DNA of 64,000 nucleotides, from contig OZ240207.1 in the NCBI GenBank assembly GCA_965197415.1, positions 2,356,001-2,420,000 on the forward strand, given 5' to 3'. The first letter of the stretch is position 1. The number at the start of each line of letters is the position of its first letter. The translations under genes were made by a program, and so were the position numbers. Source of the stretch: DAOUJI01 sp965197415 (GTDB taxonomy: Bacteria; Chloroflexota; Dehalococcoidia; Lucifugimonadales; JAGWBF01). The notes beneath the pieces were generated by a model. That model ran no database searches. It saw nothing but the letters and a program-made list of their open reading frames with translations, and was not told where the DNA came from. Shown here piece after piece: positions 33,038-43,194 of this stretch.

Positions 33038-33937
33038 ATGAAGTTCGGATTCGGATTGCCCAACCATTGGGGCGTGGAAGACCCCAAGGCTCTAATCAGG
33101 ATGGCCGTACAAGCGGAAGAGTTGGGGTACAAGTCCCTGTGGGTGGCGGACCACGTATTCAATGTCAGCTACGTGCGCGAGAGGCTCAACAATCGCCCGT
33201 ATTACGACCCCATGTCTACGTTGGCATACGTGGCCGCAGTGACCGACTCCATAGAGCTAGCCACCTCGGTGCTGGTGCTGCCCTACCACAACGCCATACG
33301 CCTCGCCAAGGTCTCTGCCACCATCGACCAGATGTCCGGCGGCAGGCTGAAGCTCGGCGTTGGGGTGGGAGTGATTCCGGAGGAACTGGATGCTATGGGA
33401 GCGTCCATGGCGACGCGGGGTGAGCTCTCCGACGAGTCCATCGAAGTGATGAAGGCCCTGTGGACGGAGGAAGAGCCCAGCTTTCAAGGCAAGCATTACA
33501 GCTTTTCCGGCATGAAGTTCTCGCCAAAGCCGGTGCAGAAACCGTATGTTCCCCTGCTCATAGGAGGCACCAGCAAGGCGGCGCTACGGCGGGCCGCACG
33601 GACGGGCGACGGATGGCATGCCGCCAATATGACTCCTCAGGAGATGGCAACCAGCCTGGACTACCTGAAGGAGCAAGCCGCGGCTCATGGACGCAGCTAC
33701 GACGAACTCGACATCTCCATCAGGCTGTCGGCAGGTGTGGTGCGGGACCCCAGCACTATGGGGAACCCCTCCGGCTACAGCCTAGGAGACACTCCCGAGG
33801 ACATAGTCCTGAACGTCAAGGAGTTCCAGGGCCTGGGCGTAAGTGAAATCTGCATATCCATAAACACCCTGGACTCCGGGCATATCACCAGAGTCATGGA
33901 AATGGCCGCGAAAGACGTCTTCCCGGCCTTCGAGTAA
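33038..33937 (+). CDS. luciferase-like (LLM) F420- or flavin-dependent oxidoreductase
   Basis: 299 residues from ATG 33038 (GGGGGCAGGT upstream). TIM-barrel pattern of the bacterial luciferase family: MKFGFGLPNHWG, AEELGYKSLWVADHVF, SVLVLPYHNAIRLAK, IDQMSGGRLKLGVGVGV, PLLIGGTSKAALRRAAR. The N-terminal and IDQMSGGR text resemble the F420-dependent (MSMEG-type) group. They reduce or oxygenate small organic molecules. One of three members in this window, each from a different subgroup, and transcribed alone. Confidence 0.88.
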   Translation: MKFGFGLPNHWGVEDPKALIRMAVQAEELGYKSLWVADHVFNVSYVRERLNNRPYYDPMSTLAYVAAVTDSIELATSVLVLPYHNAIRLAKVSATIDQMSGGRLKLGVGVGVIPEELDAMGASMATRGELSDESIEVMKALWTEEEPSFQGKHYSFSGMKFSPKPVQKPYVPLLIGGTSKAALRRAARTGDGWHAANMTPQEMATSLDYLKEQAAAHGRSYDELDISIRLSAGVVRDPSTMGNPSGYSLGDTPEDIVLNVKEFQGLGVSEICISINTLDSGHITRVMEMAAKDVFPAFE

Positions 33938-34035
33938 GGGTAGGGCTCTCATATCGGTAGCCCAGACCGGTCTCTTGGAGCAACACCGCCTCGATTTCCA
34001 ACGATTAACTCCAGGGTACTGGCCTTCCACGCCCG

Positions 34036-34064
34036 TTGCCTGTGCCTAGGGCCTGTGATATACT
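34036..34064 (+). promoter_or_regulatory. promoter and structured leader of the rpsB block
   Basis: TTGCCT (34036-34041), 17-base spacer, TATACT (34059-34064) with a TG one base before it (extended -10). The leader of about 95 bases up to the ATG at 34166 can fold (CCGC/GCGG at about 34077-34091), as expected for S2-controlled leaders, but the known rpsB motif was not verified. Confidence 0.5.
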
Positions 34065-34165
34065 CAGGCAGAAGTTCCGCACGGGCGGAGCGGGTTTATT
34101 TGTCCGCGATCAGGCGACGATGACGGGTCCGCATCCGACGGGACTGTATTAGAAAGGCAGGGTGT

Positions 34166-35251
34166 ATGGTACAAGAGACCGAGCAAGCTGCGGTAAGCGC
34201 ACCGCCTCCTCCCCCTCCCCCTCCCGCACAAGCGGCGCAGCGTGAGCCCGTAACCATGAAGTCTTTGCTGGAAGCCGGCGTCCACTTCGGACACCAGACC
34301 CGGCGGTGGAACCCCCACATGAAGAGGTATATCTTCACTCACCGCAACGGCATTCACATAATCGACCTCCAGCAGACGCTAGCGCTCCTTGGAGAAGCTT
34401 GTAAGAAGGTTACGCAGATAGTCGCTGAGGGAGGCGACGTTCTCTTTGTCGGCACCAAGAAGCAGGCCCAGGAAGCGATCTCGAGCGAGGCCGGACGCTG
34501 CGACATGCCCTACGTAAACCAACGCTGGCTGGGAGGAACGTTGACCAACTTCCAGACCATCCGAGGACGGGTCGACCACATGATCCAGCTGGATGACCGC
34601 CGGGAGAAAGGGCATTTTCAGGCACTGACCAAAAAGGAAGGGCTTAAGCTGGAGGAAGAGCTTGCCCGCCTTGAGAAATACTTCATCGGCATACGCGACA
34701 TGCGGAAGATTCCGGCGGCTCTCTTCGTAGTGGACATAGAGAAAGAGGACATCTGTGTGGCGGAAGCCCGTCGCCTGGGCGTCAAAATATGCGCTGTAGT
34801 AGACAGCAACACAGATCCAGACTTGGTGGACATACCCATTCCGGGCAACGACGACGCCATAAGGTCCATCCGGCTGATGTCAGGGCGAATAGCCGACGCC
34901 ATCCTTGAGGGCCTTGCCGCTCGCGGAGAGTTGGACGGCGCCGAGGACGAAGATATGGACGAGACCGGGGGCTGGGTCCCCGAGCAGCGGGGCATGAGGG
35001 CATACTCTTCGTACGGCAGGGAGGCGGCTGCCAACGACGTGGCCGAACCCGGGACCGTGTTGACCACGGTGTTCGAAGCGGGAGACGTAGATGCCCCGGA
35101 CGCCTCTACCGGAGGACAGGAAACGGATGCTGGCCAGGTGGACGGTCCCGCCGAAGCGACCGCGGAAAATCAGACCGCCACTGAAAATCCCCCCGTCGAC
35201 GAGGCTCCCAAGCTGGTGGTGTCGGGGCTGGAACCGACAAATCAGGAGTAG
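34166..35251 (+). CDS. rpsB: 30S ribosomal protein S2
   Basis: 361 residues, longer than the usual 230-260. The S2 core runs from [20 protein letters not shown] (about residue 28) to [10 protein letters not shown] (about 250), with the conserved [13 protein letters not shown] and [12 protein letters not shown]. Added at the front is a segment with eight prolines in a row; added at the back is an acidic, low-complexity tail of about 110 residues. S2 binds late to the 30S platform with S1-like partners. First gene of the conserved translation/lipid block; tsf follows by 29 bp. Confidence 0.96.
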   Translation: MVQETEQAAVSAPPPPPPPPAQAAQREPVTMKSLLEAGVHFGHQTRRWNPHMKRYIFTHRNGIHIIDLQQTLALLGEACKKVTQIVAEGGDVLFVGTKKQAQEAISSEAGRCDMPYVNQRWLGGTLTNFQTIRGRVDHMIQLDDRREKGHFQALTKKEGLKLEEELARLEKYFIGIRDMRKIPAALFVVDIEKEDICVAEARRLGVKICAVVDSNTDPDLVDIPIPGNDDAIRSIRLMSGRIADAILEGLAARGELDGAEDEDMDETGGWVPEQRGMRAYSSYGREAAANDVAEPGTVLTTVFEAGDVDAPDASTGGQETDAGQVDGPAEATAENQTATENPPVDEAPKLVVSGLEPTNQE

Positions 35252-35280
35252 TGACCCCACAGGAAAGGGTTGAGTAGAAT

Positions 35281-35793
35281 ATGGCGTCTGCGGCTACTGT
35301 GGACATGATCAGAGACCTCCGGGAGAAAACCGGCGCAGGGGTGATGGACTGCAAACGGGCCCTGGAGGGAGCCGACGGAGACCTTGCCAAGGCGGAGGAG
35401 ATTCTAAAGGAGCAAGGACTGGCGAGCGCTGCAAAGAAGGCTGACCGCGAGACAGGCGAAGGCTTGGTGGAGTCCTACATACACGCGGGCGGTCGCCTTG
35501 GCGCTCTGGTGGAAGTCAATTGCGAGACCGACTTCGTAGCTCGCACCGGCGAGATGAAGACCCTGGCCCACGACTTGGCCATGCAGGTGGCGGCAATGCC
35601 GTCCACCGTATACGTGACCAAGGACGACATAGCAGACGACGATGACCGTCCGCCCGAGGAGGTCAGCCTTCTGGAGCAACCCTTCATCAAGGATCCCTCC
35701 AAGACTGTGCGCGACGTGGTGCAGGAAACCATTGCCAAGGTCGGAGAAAACATCAGGGTCAGGAGATTCTCCAGGTTCGCATTGGGTGAATAG
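35281..35793 (+). CDS. tsf: elongation factor Ts (short form)
   Basis: 170 residues; E. coli EF-Ts has 283. The N-terminal UBA part (TVDMIRDLREKTGAGVMDCK) and the signature LVEVNCETDFVARTGEM are present, but the second core subdomain is missing, as in short EF-Ts of Chloroflexota and Thermus-type bacteria. It exchanges GDP for GTP on EF-Tu. Between rpsB and pyrH in the usual order. Confidence 0.96.
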   Translation: MASAATVDMIRDLREKTGAGVMDCKRALEGADGDLAKAEEILKEQGLASAAKKADRETGEGLVESYIHAGGRLGALVEVNCETDFVARTGEMKTLAHDLAMQVAAMPSTVYVTKDDIADDDDRPPEEVSLLEQPFIKDPSKTVRDVVQETIAKVGENIRVRRFSRFALGE

Positions 35794-36528
<735 letters not shown>

Positions 36529-36530
36529 TT

Positions 36531-37109
36531 ATGCCAGGCGATGAGGACAAGACCATAGACGACGTGCTAATCGACGGCGAAATCCGGATGGAGAAGTCCT
36601 TGGAGGCGCTGGGGCGAGACTTGAACACTCTCCGGACTGGACGCGCCACACCGGCACTCCTAGAAAACGTCACCGTCGACTACTACAACACTCCCACTCC
36701 TCTAAACCAAATCGCCTCGGTCTCGGCGCCCGAAGCGCGTCTTATCGTGATTCAGCCCTGGGACAAAGGGTCCATAAAAGACATAGAGAAGAGCCTTCAG
36801 AAGTCGGAGATGGGCTTCAACCCAAACAACGACGGCACGGTGATTCGCCTGCCTATACCTCCCTTGACACAAGAGCGTAGAAGGGACTTGGTCAAGGTGC
36901 TCAAAAGGAAGATTGAGGACGGAAAGATCGCTGTGCGCAACGTCCGCCGCGACACCATCGAACAGCTGAGGGGCATGGAAAAGAACAAGCAGATCTCCCA
37001 AGACGAAAACAGGCGGGCCCAAGACCAGATCCAAAAAGTCACTGACTCCTTCGTCGGCAAGATGGACCAGGTATCCTCCGACAAAGAGTCCGAAATAATG
37101 CAGGTTTAA
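36531..37109 (+). CDS. frr: ribosome recycling factor
   Basis: 192 residues from ATG 36531, two bases after the pyrH stop, with GGGAGG at 8 bases. Motifs: EALGRDLNTLRTGRATPALL, YYNTPTPLNQIASVS, PWDKGSIKDIEKSL, RLPIPPLTQERRRDLVK, RNVRRDTIEQL. It splits post-termination ribosomes with EF-G. Length slightly above the usual 185 through a short acidic N-terminus. Confidence 0.97.
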   Translation: MPGDEDKTIDDVLIDGEIRMEKSLEALGRDLNTLRTGRATPALLENVTVDYYNTPTPLNQIASVSAPEARLIVIQPWDKGSIKDIEKSLQKSEMGFNPNNDGTVIRLPIPPLTQERRRDLVKVLKRKIEDGKIAVRNVRRDTIEQLRGMEKNKQISQDENRRAQDQIQKVTDSFVGKMDQVSSDKESEIMQV

Positions 37110-37118
37110 GCCACAAGA

Positions 37119-37901
37119 ATGGTCGTCCAAGGACGCTCCCAGCCGTCGAAGCACGACAGGGAATTGCGTGGCCCGAAGCATGTAGCCATTATCATGGACG
37201 GCAATGGCCGTTGGGCAACCCAGAAAGGTCTGCCCCGTCTGGCCGGCCACCGGGCTGGAGTCGACAACATCATACCCGTCCTGGAGTCCCTCTCGGACTA
37301 CGGGGTTGATTTTGTGACCATCTATGCCTTCTCCACGGAAAACTGGACGCGCCCCAAGAACGAGGTTGACGGCCTAATGACCATTCTCCAGGACGCCCTG
37401 GAGAGGCAGACCCAGGCGCTTCATGAGCGCGGCGTCAAAGTAGTGCATGTGGGCAGGGCCGATCGCCTTGGTGAAGACCTGCGGGATTCAGTCGACCGGG
37501 CCTGCCGCCTGACCAAGGATAACCGCCGGATGACCCTGGCCGTGGCCTTCGATTACGGCGGCCGGGCGGAGATTCTGGAGGCGGTCAAGGGCATGATTTC
37601 CGACGGAGTGCCAGTCGACGGCGTGACCGAGGAGTCCTTCGGTGGATACCTCTATACGTCGGAACTGCCTGATCCGGACCTGATTATCCGCACGGCGGGA
37701 GAGCTGCGTCTCAGCAACTTCCTGTTGTGGCAGGCGGCCTACAGCGAGTACTACTCCACACGTACCCTATGGCCCGACCTTGGGTCTGACGACATCAAAG
37801 ACGCTATTGAAGCGTTTAACCGGCGGCGGCGCCGGTTCGGAGCGCTGGACTCCGACGACAACTATGCCCGGCCTGACCCCGGGCCCAACGCTGAGGAATA
37901 A
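37119..37901 (+). CDS. uppS: isoprenyl transferase (undecaprenyl diphosphate synthase)
   Basis: 260 residues from ATG 37119, 9 bp after frr. Cis-prenyltransferase motifs: HVAIIMDGNGRWA, LAGHRAGVDN, YAFSTENWTRP, FDYGGRAEI, LIIRTAGELRLSNFLLWQ, and the C-terminal YSEYY..WPDL. It builds the C55 lipid carrier for cell-wall or glycan assembly from farnesyl and isopentenyl diphosphates, the latter supplied by the dxr/ispG pathway encoded in the same block. Confidence 0.96.
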   Translation: MVVQGRSQPSKHDRELRGPKHVAIIMDGNGRWATQKGLPRLAGHRAGVDNIIPVLESLSDYGVDFVTIYAFSTENWTRPKNEVDGLMTILQDALERQTQALHERGVKVVHVGRADRLGEDLRDSVDRACRLTKDNRRMTLAVAFDYGGRAEILEAVKGMISDGVPVDGVTEESFGGYLYTSELPDPDLIIRTAGELRLSNFLLWQAAYSEYYSTRTLWPDLGSDDIKDAIEAFNRRRRRFGALDSDDNYARPDPGPNAEE

Positions 37902-37960
37902 GCCTGGGCAAGGCAATTTACAGCTGGGCCTCCCCGTACGTTATGCAGGGGTGTTGACCC

Positions 37961-38788
37961 GTGGCCAGACGGCTTCTCACCGCGGCGGTGGGCCTACCCG
38001 TGTTGTGGGCCGCCATCTGGGGAGGACTTCCCTGGCTCACGGTCCTGGTAGGGGTGGCGTCGCTGCTTGGCCTCGTAGAGCTTTACCGAATGCTCGGAGT
38101 GACAAGGCTCCACGCAGTGATTGTGTTCGGCCTGTCCTGGGCGCTGCTGATGGTGGTGTTGGGGCACTTCGCCGACAGCAGGGTCGATGAGTGGAGCCGC
38201 CATTGGGTCCACTTGGCCCTGGTAGCGAGTCTTGTGCTCGTATCCCCTTGGATCATAGCCAAAAGACGCGAGCCGTTGGCATTGCTCGCCATTTTGGGGG
38301 CTGCCTACATCGGGTTTCTAATGGCCCATCCCCTTATGCTCAGGGGGCTGGACTCAGGCGCTGAATACGCCCGCGACTGGACCTATCTGGCTGTTGCGAT
38401 TGTGTTCGCCGCCGACACTGGAGCATTCGCAACGGGGAAGCTGCTGGGCAGACGGCAGATGGCGCCCTCGATCAGTCCGGGAAAGACCTGGGAGGGCGCC
38501 GTCGGAGGGTTCGTTTGCGCTATCGCCGCCGGACTGGCCCTCCACGTCCTGCTCGTCTTGGGAGTTGCCGTATGGCAGACCGCAGCTGTGGCGGCGGCGG
38601 CGGGCGTCGCAGCCCAAGTCGGCGACCTAGTGGAGTCCAAGGTAAAGCGCATCAGCGGAGCTAAAGATGCTGGAGGCCTGCTGCCTGGCCACGGGGGTAT
38701 TCTCGACAGGCTGGACTCGATTGTCTTGGCTATACCCGTGGTGTATTATCTTGTTGCGTTCGTTCTCAAACCCTCCACAGGAGGGTAG
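37961..38788 (+). CDS. cdsA: phosphatidate cytidylyltransferase
   Basis: 275 residues from GTG 37961. About seven or eight membrane segments and the C-terminal CDP-diglyceride synthase signature: SISPGKTWEGAVGGF, then SKVKRISGAKDAGGLLPGHG and GILDRLDSI. It makes CDP-diacylglycerol for phospholipid synthesis in the inner membrane. Follows uppS in the conserved order. Confidence 0.95.
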   Translation: MARRLLTAAVGLPVLWAAIWGGLPWLTVLVGVASLLGLVELYRMLGVTRLHAVIVFGLSWALLMVVLGHFADSRVDEWSRHWVHLALVASLVLVSPWIIAKRREPLALLAILGAAYIGFLMAHPLMLRGLDSGAEYARDWTYLAVAIVFAADTGAFATGKLLGRRQMAPSISPGKTWEGAVGGFVCAIAAGLALHVLLVLGVAVWQTAAVAAAAGVAAQVGDLVESKVKRISGAKDAGGLLPGHGGILDRLDSIVLAIPVVYYLVAFVLKPSTGG

Positions 38789-38819
38789 ACCTTCAGCGAA
38801 GGCCATCGGGGGTGACCAA

Positions 38820-39959
38820 ATGAGGGGACTGATCGTGTTGGGTTCCACCGGGTCCATAGGACGGCAGACCCTGGACGTGGTCAGGGCTTTCCCGGATGAA
38901 TTCGAGGTCATCGGACTGGCCGCCGGACGCAACCTGGACTTGCTCAAGTCCCAGGTCGAAGAGTTCAATCCCCGATTCGCCTGGTGCGCCCTGGAAGAAG
39001 AGCGTGCTCTGCTTCCGGACAGCGCAGCGATCATGCCCATGGAAGAGATGGTCTGCCTCCCCGAGGCCGAGCTTATCATGGCGGCGACCATCGGCAGCGC
39101 CGGACTGGTCCCCACGATTCGGGCGCTGGAGCAGGGAAAGGCCATTGCCCTGTCAAACAAGGAAGTCATCATCATGGCCGGGGAGATGATAATGTCCATG
39201 GCCGAGACCCACGGAGCCACGGTGCTTCCCGTGGACAGCGAACCCTCGGCCATCTGGCAGTGCCTCCAGGGAGAAACGGACCCCATCCGACGGCTCGTTA
39301 TTACTGCATCGGGAGGCCCCTTTCGGGAATCCAGGCCCGAGGACCTGGAGCAGGTCACACCCGAGCAAGCCCTGAACCATCCCACCTGGCGGATGGGCGA
39401 CAAGATAACCATCGACTCCGCTACGCTTATGAACAAGGCTTTTGAGGTTATCGAGGCCCGTTGGCTCTTTGACGTGGCCTGGGATAAAATCGAAGTAGTC
39501 GTCCATCCTCAAAGCATCATTCACTCGATGGTGGAAATGGCCGACGGCTCAATGAAGGCCCAGATGGGGCCGCCCGACATGCGTCTCCCCATCCAGTATT
39601 CCATGTTCCACCCCACGCGCTTGGAGAACCCTCAGATTCCACGCCTGGACACCGCCCTCAATCATTCCCTCACCTTCAAGCCCCTGGACGAAAGCCAATA
39701 TCCGTGCTTCAACGTGGCGGTTGAGGCCGGAAAGAAGGGGAGCACGTATCCGGCAGTCCTCAGCGGGGCGGACGAGGTCGCTGTGGAGATGTTCCTGAAC
39801 GGGCGGATTGGATTCATGGACATATACCGCACCATTGCCCAGGTCTTGGACGACCACGAGTCCTCCTCCAGCGCCAACCTGGAAGACATCATGGCAGCCG
39901 ACGAGTGGGCCAAGGCAAGGGCCCGCGAGGTCGGTGCAGCCCTCCCGTCAGCCCGCTGA
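38820..39959 (+). CDS. dxr: 1-deoxy-D-xylulose 5-phosphate reductoisomerase
   Basis: 379 residues from ATG 38820 (GGGGGTG upstream); the open frame continues upstream but belongs to cdsA space. NADPH loop GLIVLGSTGSIGRQTLDVV, metal and substrate motifs LSNKEVIIMAG, LPVDSEPSAIWQCL, TASGGPFRE, HPTWRMGDKITIDSATLMNK, HPQSIIHSMVEMADGS. It catalyses the first committed step of the non-mevalonate isoprenoid pathway. Confidence 0.97.
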   Translation: MRGLIVLGSTGSIGRQTLDVVRAFPDEFEVIGLAAGRNLDLLKSQVEEFNPRFAWCALEEERALLPDSAAIMPMEEMVCLPEAELIMAATIGSAGLVPTIRALEQGKAIALSNKEVIIMAGEMIMSMAETHGATVLPVDSEPSAIWQCLQGETDPIRRLVITASGGPFRESRPEDLEQVTPEQALNHPTWRMGDKITIDSATLMNKAFEVIEARWLFDVAWDKIEVVVHPQSIIHSMVEMADGSMKAQMGPPDMRLPIQYSMFHPTRLENPQIPRLDTALNHSLTFKPLDESQYPCFNVAVEAGKKGSTYPAVLSGADEVAVEMFLNGRIGFMDIYRTIAQVLDDHESSSSANLEDIMAADEWAKARAREVGAALPSAR

Positions 39960-39975
39960 AGCAGCCTCCTGACCC

Positions 39976-41037
39976 ATGGACATAGTCATCACTCTCATCC
40001 AGTTTCTGGGAGTGCTTGTAGTGGTGGTGCTGGTCCATGAGTTTGGTCACTTCGCCACCGCCAAGGCTTTCGGCATACGGGTGAACGAGTTCGGATTCGG
40101 CTTCCCGCCCCGGCTTCTGGGAATTCGCAAAGGAGAGACCGTCTACACGGTCAACCTGATCCCCCTGGGAGGCTTCGTCAAGCTGGAAGGAGAGCAGAGC
40201 GGAGTTTCCAACGACCCCCGGAGCTTTGCGTTCAAGCCGCCTGGCGTACGGCTGGTGGTGCTGGTGGCGGGCGTGGTGATGAACGTACTCCTGGGCATAG
40301 TCTTGCTCTCCGTTTTCTTCATGTTCGCCGCTTCCGAGTTCCGAGTGGGGCAGGTGGAGCCTGGGTCTCCCGCCGAGGCCGCCGGCCTCATCGATGGCGA
40401 CAGAATCGTAGAGATGAACGGAGAACCCCTGCAGGACTTCCAGGATTTCTCCGAACGCATCAATGCGAATAAAGGCCAACGGATCGAATGGACCGTCCTG
40501 CGGGACGGGGAGAATATAGCCGTCCGGCTGACTCCCAGGGAAAATCCACCGGAAGGCCAGGGTCCCGCGGGCATCAGCCGCGTATCGGTCATTGGAAGCC
40601 AACGGCTGGAATTCACTAGGGACCCCTTGGACGCCGTAGGGTTGGGGTTCCAGCGCACCGTCCAATTCCCGGGGGCAGTCAAGGACGCCATAGTGGACTG
40701 GGCGTCGGACGACGGCCCGGTGCCCTTCGCCGGGCCGGTGGGCATCGCCCAGGGCACGGGCGAGGTGGCCCGGGAGTTTGGCCTTTTCTATCTGATCCCC
40801 CTAGCGGCGGGTCTGAGCCTGGCCCTGGCTATATCCAACATACTGCCCATACCCCCTCTTGACGGCGGCCATATCCTCTTCGTGATTATCGAATGGGCCA
40901 GAAAAGGCAAAAAGATTCCGCCTGAGAAGCAGGGGCTGGTGCACATGGCCGGGCTGGCTCTCCTCATCGGAATGGTGGTGGCCGTCAGCTACAACGACCT
41001 GCAGCGGCTAATCGACGGCGCCAGCATCCTGCAATAG
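39976..41037 (+). CDS. rseP: site-2 intramembrane metalloprotease RseP
   Basis: 353 residues from ATG 39976. Zinc motif HExxH in VLVHEFGHFATAKAFG (first membrane helix) and the third ligand in the last helices (IPPLDGGHILF). One PDZ domain (about residues 115-190) with VEPGSPAEAAGLIDGDRI. It cleaves membrane-spanning substrates such as anti-sigma factors or leftover signal peptides. Downstream of dxr by 16 bp, as in many bacteria. Confidence 0.95.
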   Translation: MDIVITLIQFLGVLVVVVLVHEFGHFATAKAFGIRVNEFGFGFPPRLLGIRKGETVYTVNLIPLGGFVKLEGEQSGVSNDPRSFAFKPPGVRLVVLVAGVVMNVLLGIVLLSVFFMFAASEFRVGQVEPGSPAEAAGLIDGDRIVEMNGEPLQDFQDFSERINANKGQRIEWTVLRDGENIAVRLTPRENPPEGQGPAGISRVSVIGSQRLEFTRDPLDAVGLGFQRTVQFPGAVKDAIVDWASDDGPVPFAGPVGIAQGTGEVAREFGLFYLIPLAAGLSLALAISNILPIPPLDGGHILFVIIEWARKGKKIPPEKQGLVHMAGLALLIGMVVAVSYNDLQRLIDGASILQ

Positions 41038-41148
41038 CGGGGGCAAGAAACTGGAATGAGGCGTGCCGTCCTTTGAACATAACCCGCCAACGGTATATCA
41101 TAGACGCAGGCGCCGTATGTGCGGCGACCTCTTAGGGGCAGGTCTGAT

Positions 41149-42285
41149 ATGAGCAGTCGCAGAATAACCAAGCCCATTTTCGCCGGAAACGTCAAGATAG
41201 GCGGCGACGCCGACGTCACCGTACAGTCCATGACCAAAACGGACACGCGGGACGTTCAGGCCACCGTCCGTCAGATAAAGGAACTGGAAGACGCGGGCTG
41301 CGACATTATCCGGTGTGCCGTCCCCGACATGGAGGCGGCCAAGGCGATCCCCGACATAAAAAAACAGATAAACATTCCCCTGGTTGCCGACATCCACTTC
41401 CACTACCAACTGGCCCTGGAATCCCTCAAAGGCGGAGTGGACATGCTCCGGCTGAACCCAGGCAACATTCGCGACGAGGATAGGGTGCGTGAGGTGGTCA
41501 GGGCCGCCAAGGAGAGGGATATCCCTATCCGCATAGGCGTCAACTTCGGCAGCCTGCCCCCCGTGGGAGGGATAGGCAAAACCCGGGGATTTTCCCGCCA
41601 CATGGACATGGTGAACAAGCTGCCTAAGACGGGCGAGGCGGTGGAAGAGGGCGGCTACAGCATCGTCGACCACATGGTGGCGACGGCTCTGTGGGAGATC
41701 GGACTCCTGGAAGACCTGGACTTTGACCTCATAAAGATTTCTATGAAGGCCTTTGACGTGCCCACCACCGTAGACGCCTACCGACGGTTGGCTGATATGG
41801 TCCCCTATCCTTTGCACTTGGGAATCACTGAATCAGGAACGGTGAAGTCGGGTTCGGTACGCAGCGCCATTGGGTTGGGGCTTCTCCTTTATGAAGGAAT
41901 TGGGGACACCCTGCGCGTTTCCCTGAGCGGAGACCCCGTGGAGGAGGTCCAGGCGGGGTACGAGATTCTCAAATCGCTGAACCTGCGGCAGAAGGGTGCA
42001 ACACTGGTTGCCTGCCCCTCCTGCGGCAGGGCCGACGTGGACGTAATCAAGCTTGCAAACACCGTGGACGAGATGCTCAAGAAGGTGGACTCCAATCTCA
42101 AGGTGGCCGTGATGGGCTGCGAGGTCAACGGCCCTGGAGAGGCCAAGGACGCCGACGTGGGCATTGCCGCGGGCAACGGCAGGGCCATCATATTCCGCAA
42201 GGGTCAGAAGTCCAGGGTTGTAGCGGCGGACGACATGCTTTCCGCTCTGATGGAAGAGGTCAACGAGGCGGCGACCGCCGGATAG
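41149..42285 (+). CDS. ispG: 4-hydroxy-3-methylbut-2-enyl diphosphate synthase
   Basis: 378 residues from ATG 41149 (GGGGCAGG upstream; the open frame before it is not IspG-like). TIM-barrel part with VTVQSMTKTDTRDVQATVRQ and the C-terminal 4Fe-4S part with CPSCGR, then MGCEVNGPGEAKDADVGIA. It converts the cyclic diphosphate MEcPP to HMBPP, the step before IspH. Third isoprenoid gene of the block with dxr and uppS. Confidence 0.96.
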   Translation: MSSRRITKPIFAGNVKIGGDADVTVQSMTKTDTRDVQATVRQIKELEDAGCDIIRCAVPDMEAAKAIPDIKKQINIPLVADIHFHYQLALESLKGGVDMLRLNPGNIRDEDRVREVVRAAKERDIPIRIGVNFGSLPPVGGIGKTRGFSRHMDMVNKLPKTGEAVEEGGYSIVDHMVATALWEIGLLEDLDFDLIKISMKAFDVPTTVDAYRRLADMVPYPLHLGITESGTVKSGSVRSAIGLGLLLYEGIGDTLRVSLSGDPVEEVQAGYEILKSLNLRQKGATLVACPSCGRADVDVIKLANTVDEMLKKVDSNLKVAVMGCEVNGPGEAKDADVGIAAGNGRAIIFRKGQKSRVVAADDMLSALMEEVNEAATAG

Positions 42286-42338
42286 GCGCCACAACCCAGC
42301 CTTAAGCGGCGGCTGTTCCTATCTTGTTGCCGGCCGCC

Positions 42339-42344
42339 TAAAAT
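42339..42344 (+). promoter_or_regulatory. -10 box giving a nearly leaderless transcript
   Basis: TAAAAT at 42339-42344 with no clear -35; the expected start point near 42351 is only about 4 bases from the ATG at 42355. No Shine-Dalgarno sequence is visible for that ATG. Confidence 0.35.
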
Positions 42345-42354
42345 ACGCCTGACG

Positions 42355-43194
42355 ATGACCACTCCTAACCACTATTGCCACAACTGCGGCGCCAGCTTTC
42401 TAGGTTTCCAGACTCACTGCGGCTCGTGCGGCGCTGATCTTAATCAACCGTCTTCCCGGCGGTACTCCCAAGCCGTGAGTTACTGCCGCGGCTGCGGTGC
42501 AAGTGTTTTCGACAATCAGAATTTCTGCGGCTCGTGCGGGACTAGTCTAGGTGTATCCTCGGAGGAACGCCCTCGACAACGGTCATACACAGGTTCTCAA
42601 ACACTGGACTATTACATACCGCCAAGCCGCATTTTGCTGCTGAGCGTCCTTTCCGCCAGTCTATACGCCTTCTACTGGTTCTACGTCACGTGGAAGCATT
42701 ACAGAGACCATACCGGCGATGAAATGAATTTCCCCGTATGGCACGCTCTCACCCAACTGGTCCCAATCTACAACTTGTTCCGCGTTCATCACCACGTTCG
42801 TGTGTATGAGCATTTGATGCAGGGAGTGGGCCTCAGATCCACCATCGCCGCTGGAACGGCCTTTGTGTTGATGGCAATATCACTGGCGACGGGCGTCGTC
42901 TCCATCGTCATGGTCAATTCAAACGTCAACGAGCAGGTCTCCCAGAGTGAGGCCGTTATATACTTTGCATTAACTCTGGTATCGGTTGTGATACCCTGGT
43001 TCGTCATGTATTTGGTCCAAGCCAATTTGAACCGATATTGGCTGACTTACGCCGACAGGAACCCTCGTGTTGCTATAACCACCTCCGAAGTAGGAGCCGG
43101 TGCAATCATACTAACGATACTTGGCATATTAATCTGGGTCATCACGATTAGCTCGTTATTCGTTGGCGATCCATCTGGAGCTGAAACAGTATGA
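42355..43194 (+). CDS. double zinc-ribbon membrane protein, DUF4234-like
   Basis: 279 residues. Two zinc ribbons at the N-terminus, CHNCGASFLGFQTHCGSCG and CRGCGASVFDNQNFCGSCG, each with paired C-x2-C knuckles. Then a linker and four membrane segments; the first (LYAFYWFYVTWKHYRDHTGD) resembles the DUF4234 pattern. The ribbons should face the cytoplasm. Function unknown. Its stop overlaps the proS start as ATGA, so the two are coupled, although it breaks the otherwise conserved ispG-proS order. Confidence 0.78.
   Translation: MTTPNHYCHNCGASFLGFQTHCGSCGADLNQPSSRRYSQAVSYCRGCGASVFDNQNFCGSCGTSLGVSSEERPRQRSYTGSQTLDYYIPPSRILLLSVLSASLYAFYWFYVTWKHYRDHTGDEMNFPVWHALTQLVPIYNLFRVHHHVRVYEHLMQGVGLRSTIAAGTAFVLMAISLATGVVSIVMVNSNVNEQVSQSEAVIYFALTLVSVVIPWFVMYLVQANLNRYWLTYADRNPRVAITTSEVGAGAIILTILGILIWVITISSLFVGDPSGAETV

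Noticed and set aside
38667..38819. Upstream extension of dxr by 51 codons
   Set aside because: The added text lies within the cdsA 3' end and is unlike Dxr. ATG 38820 has a good ribosome site and begins with the NADPH loop.
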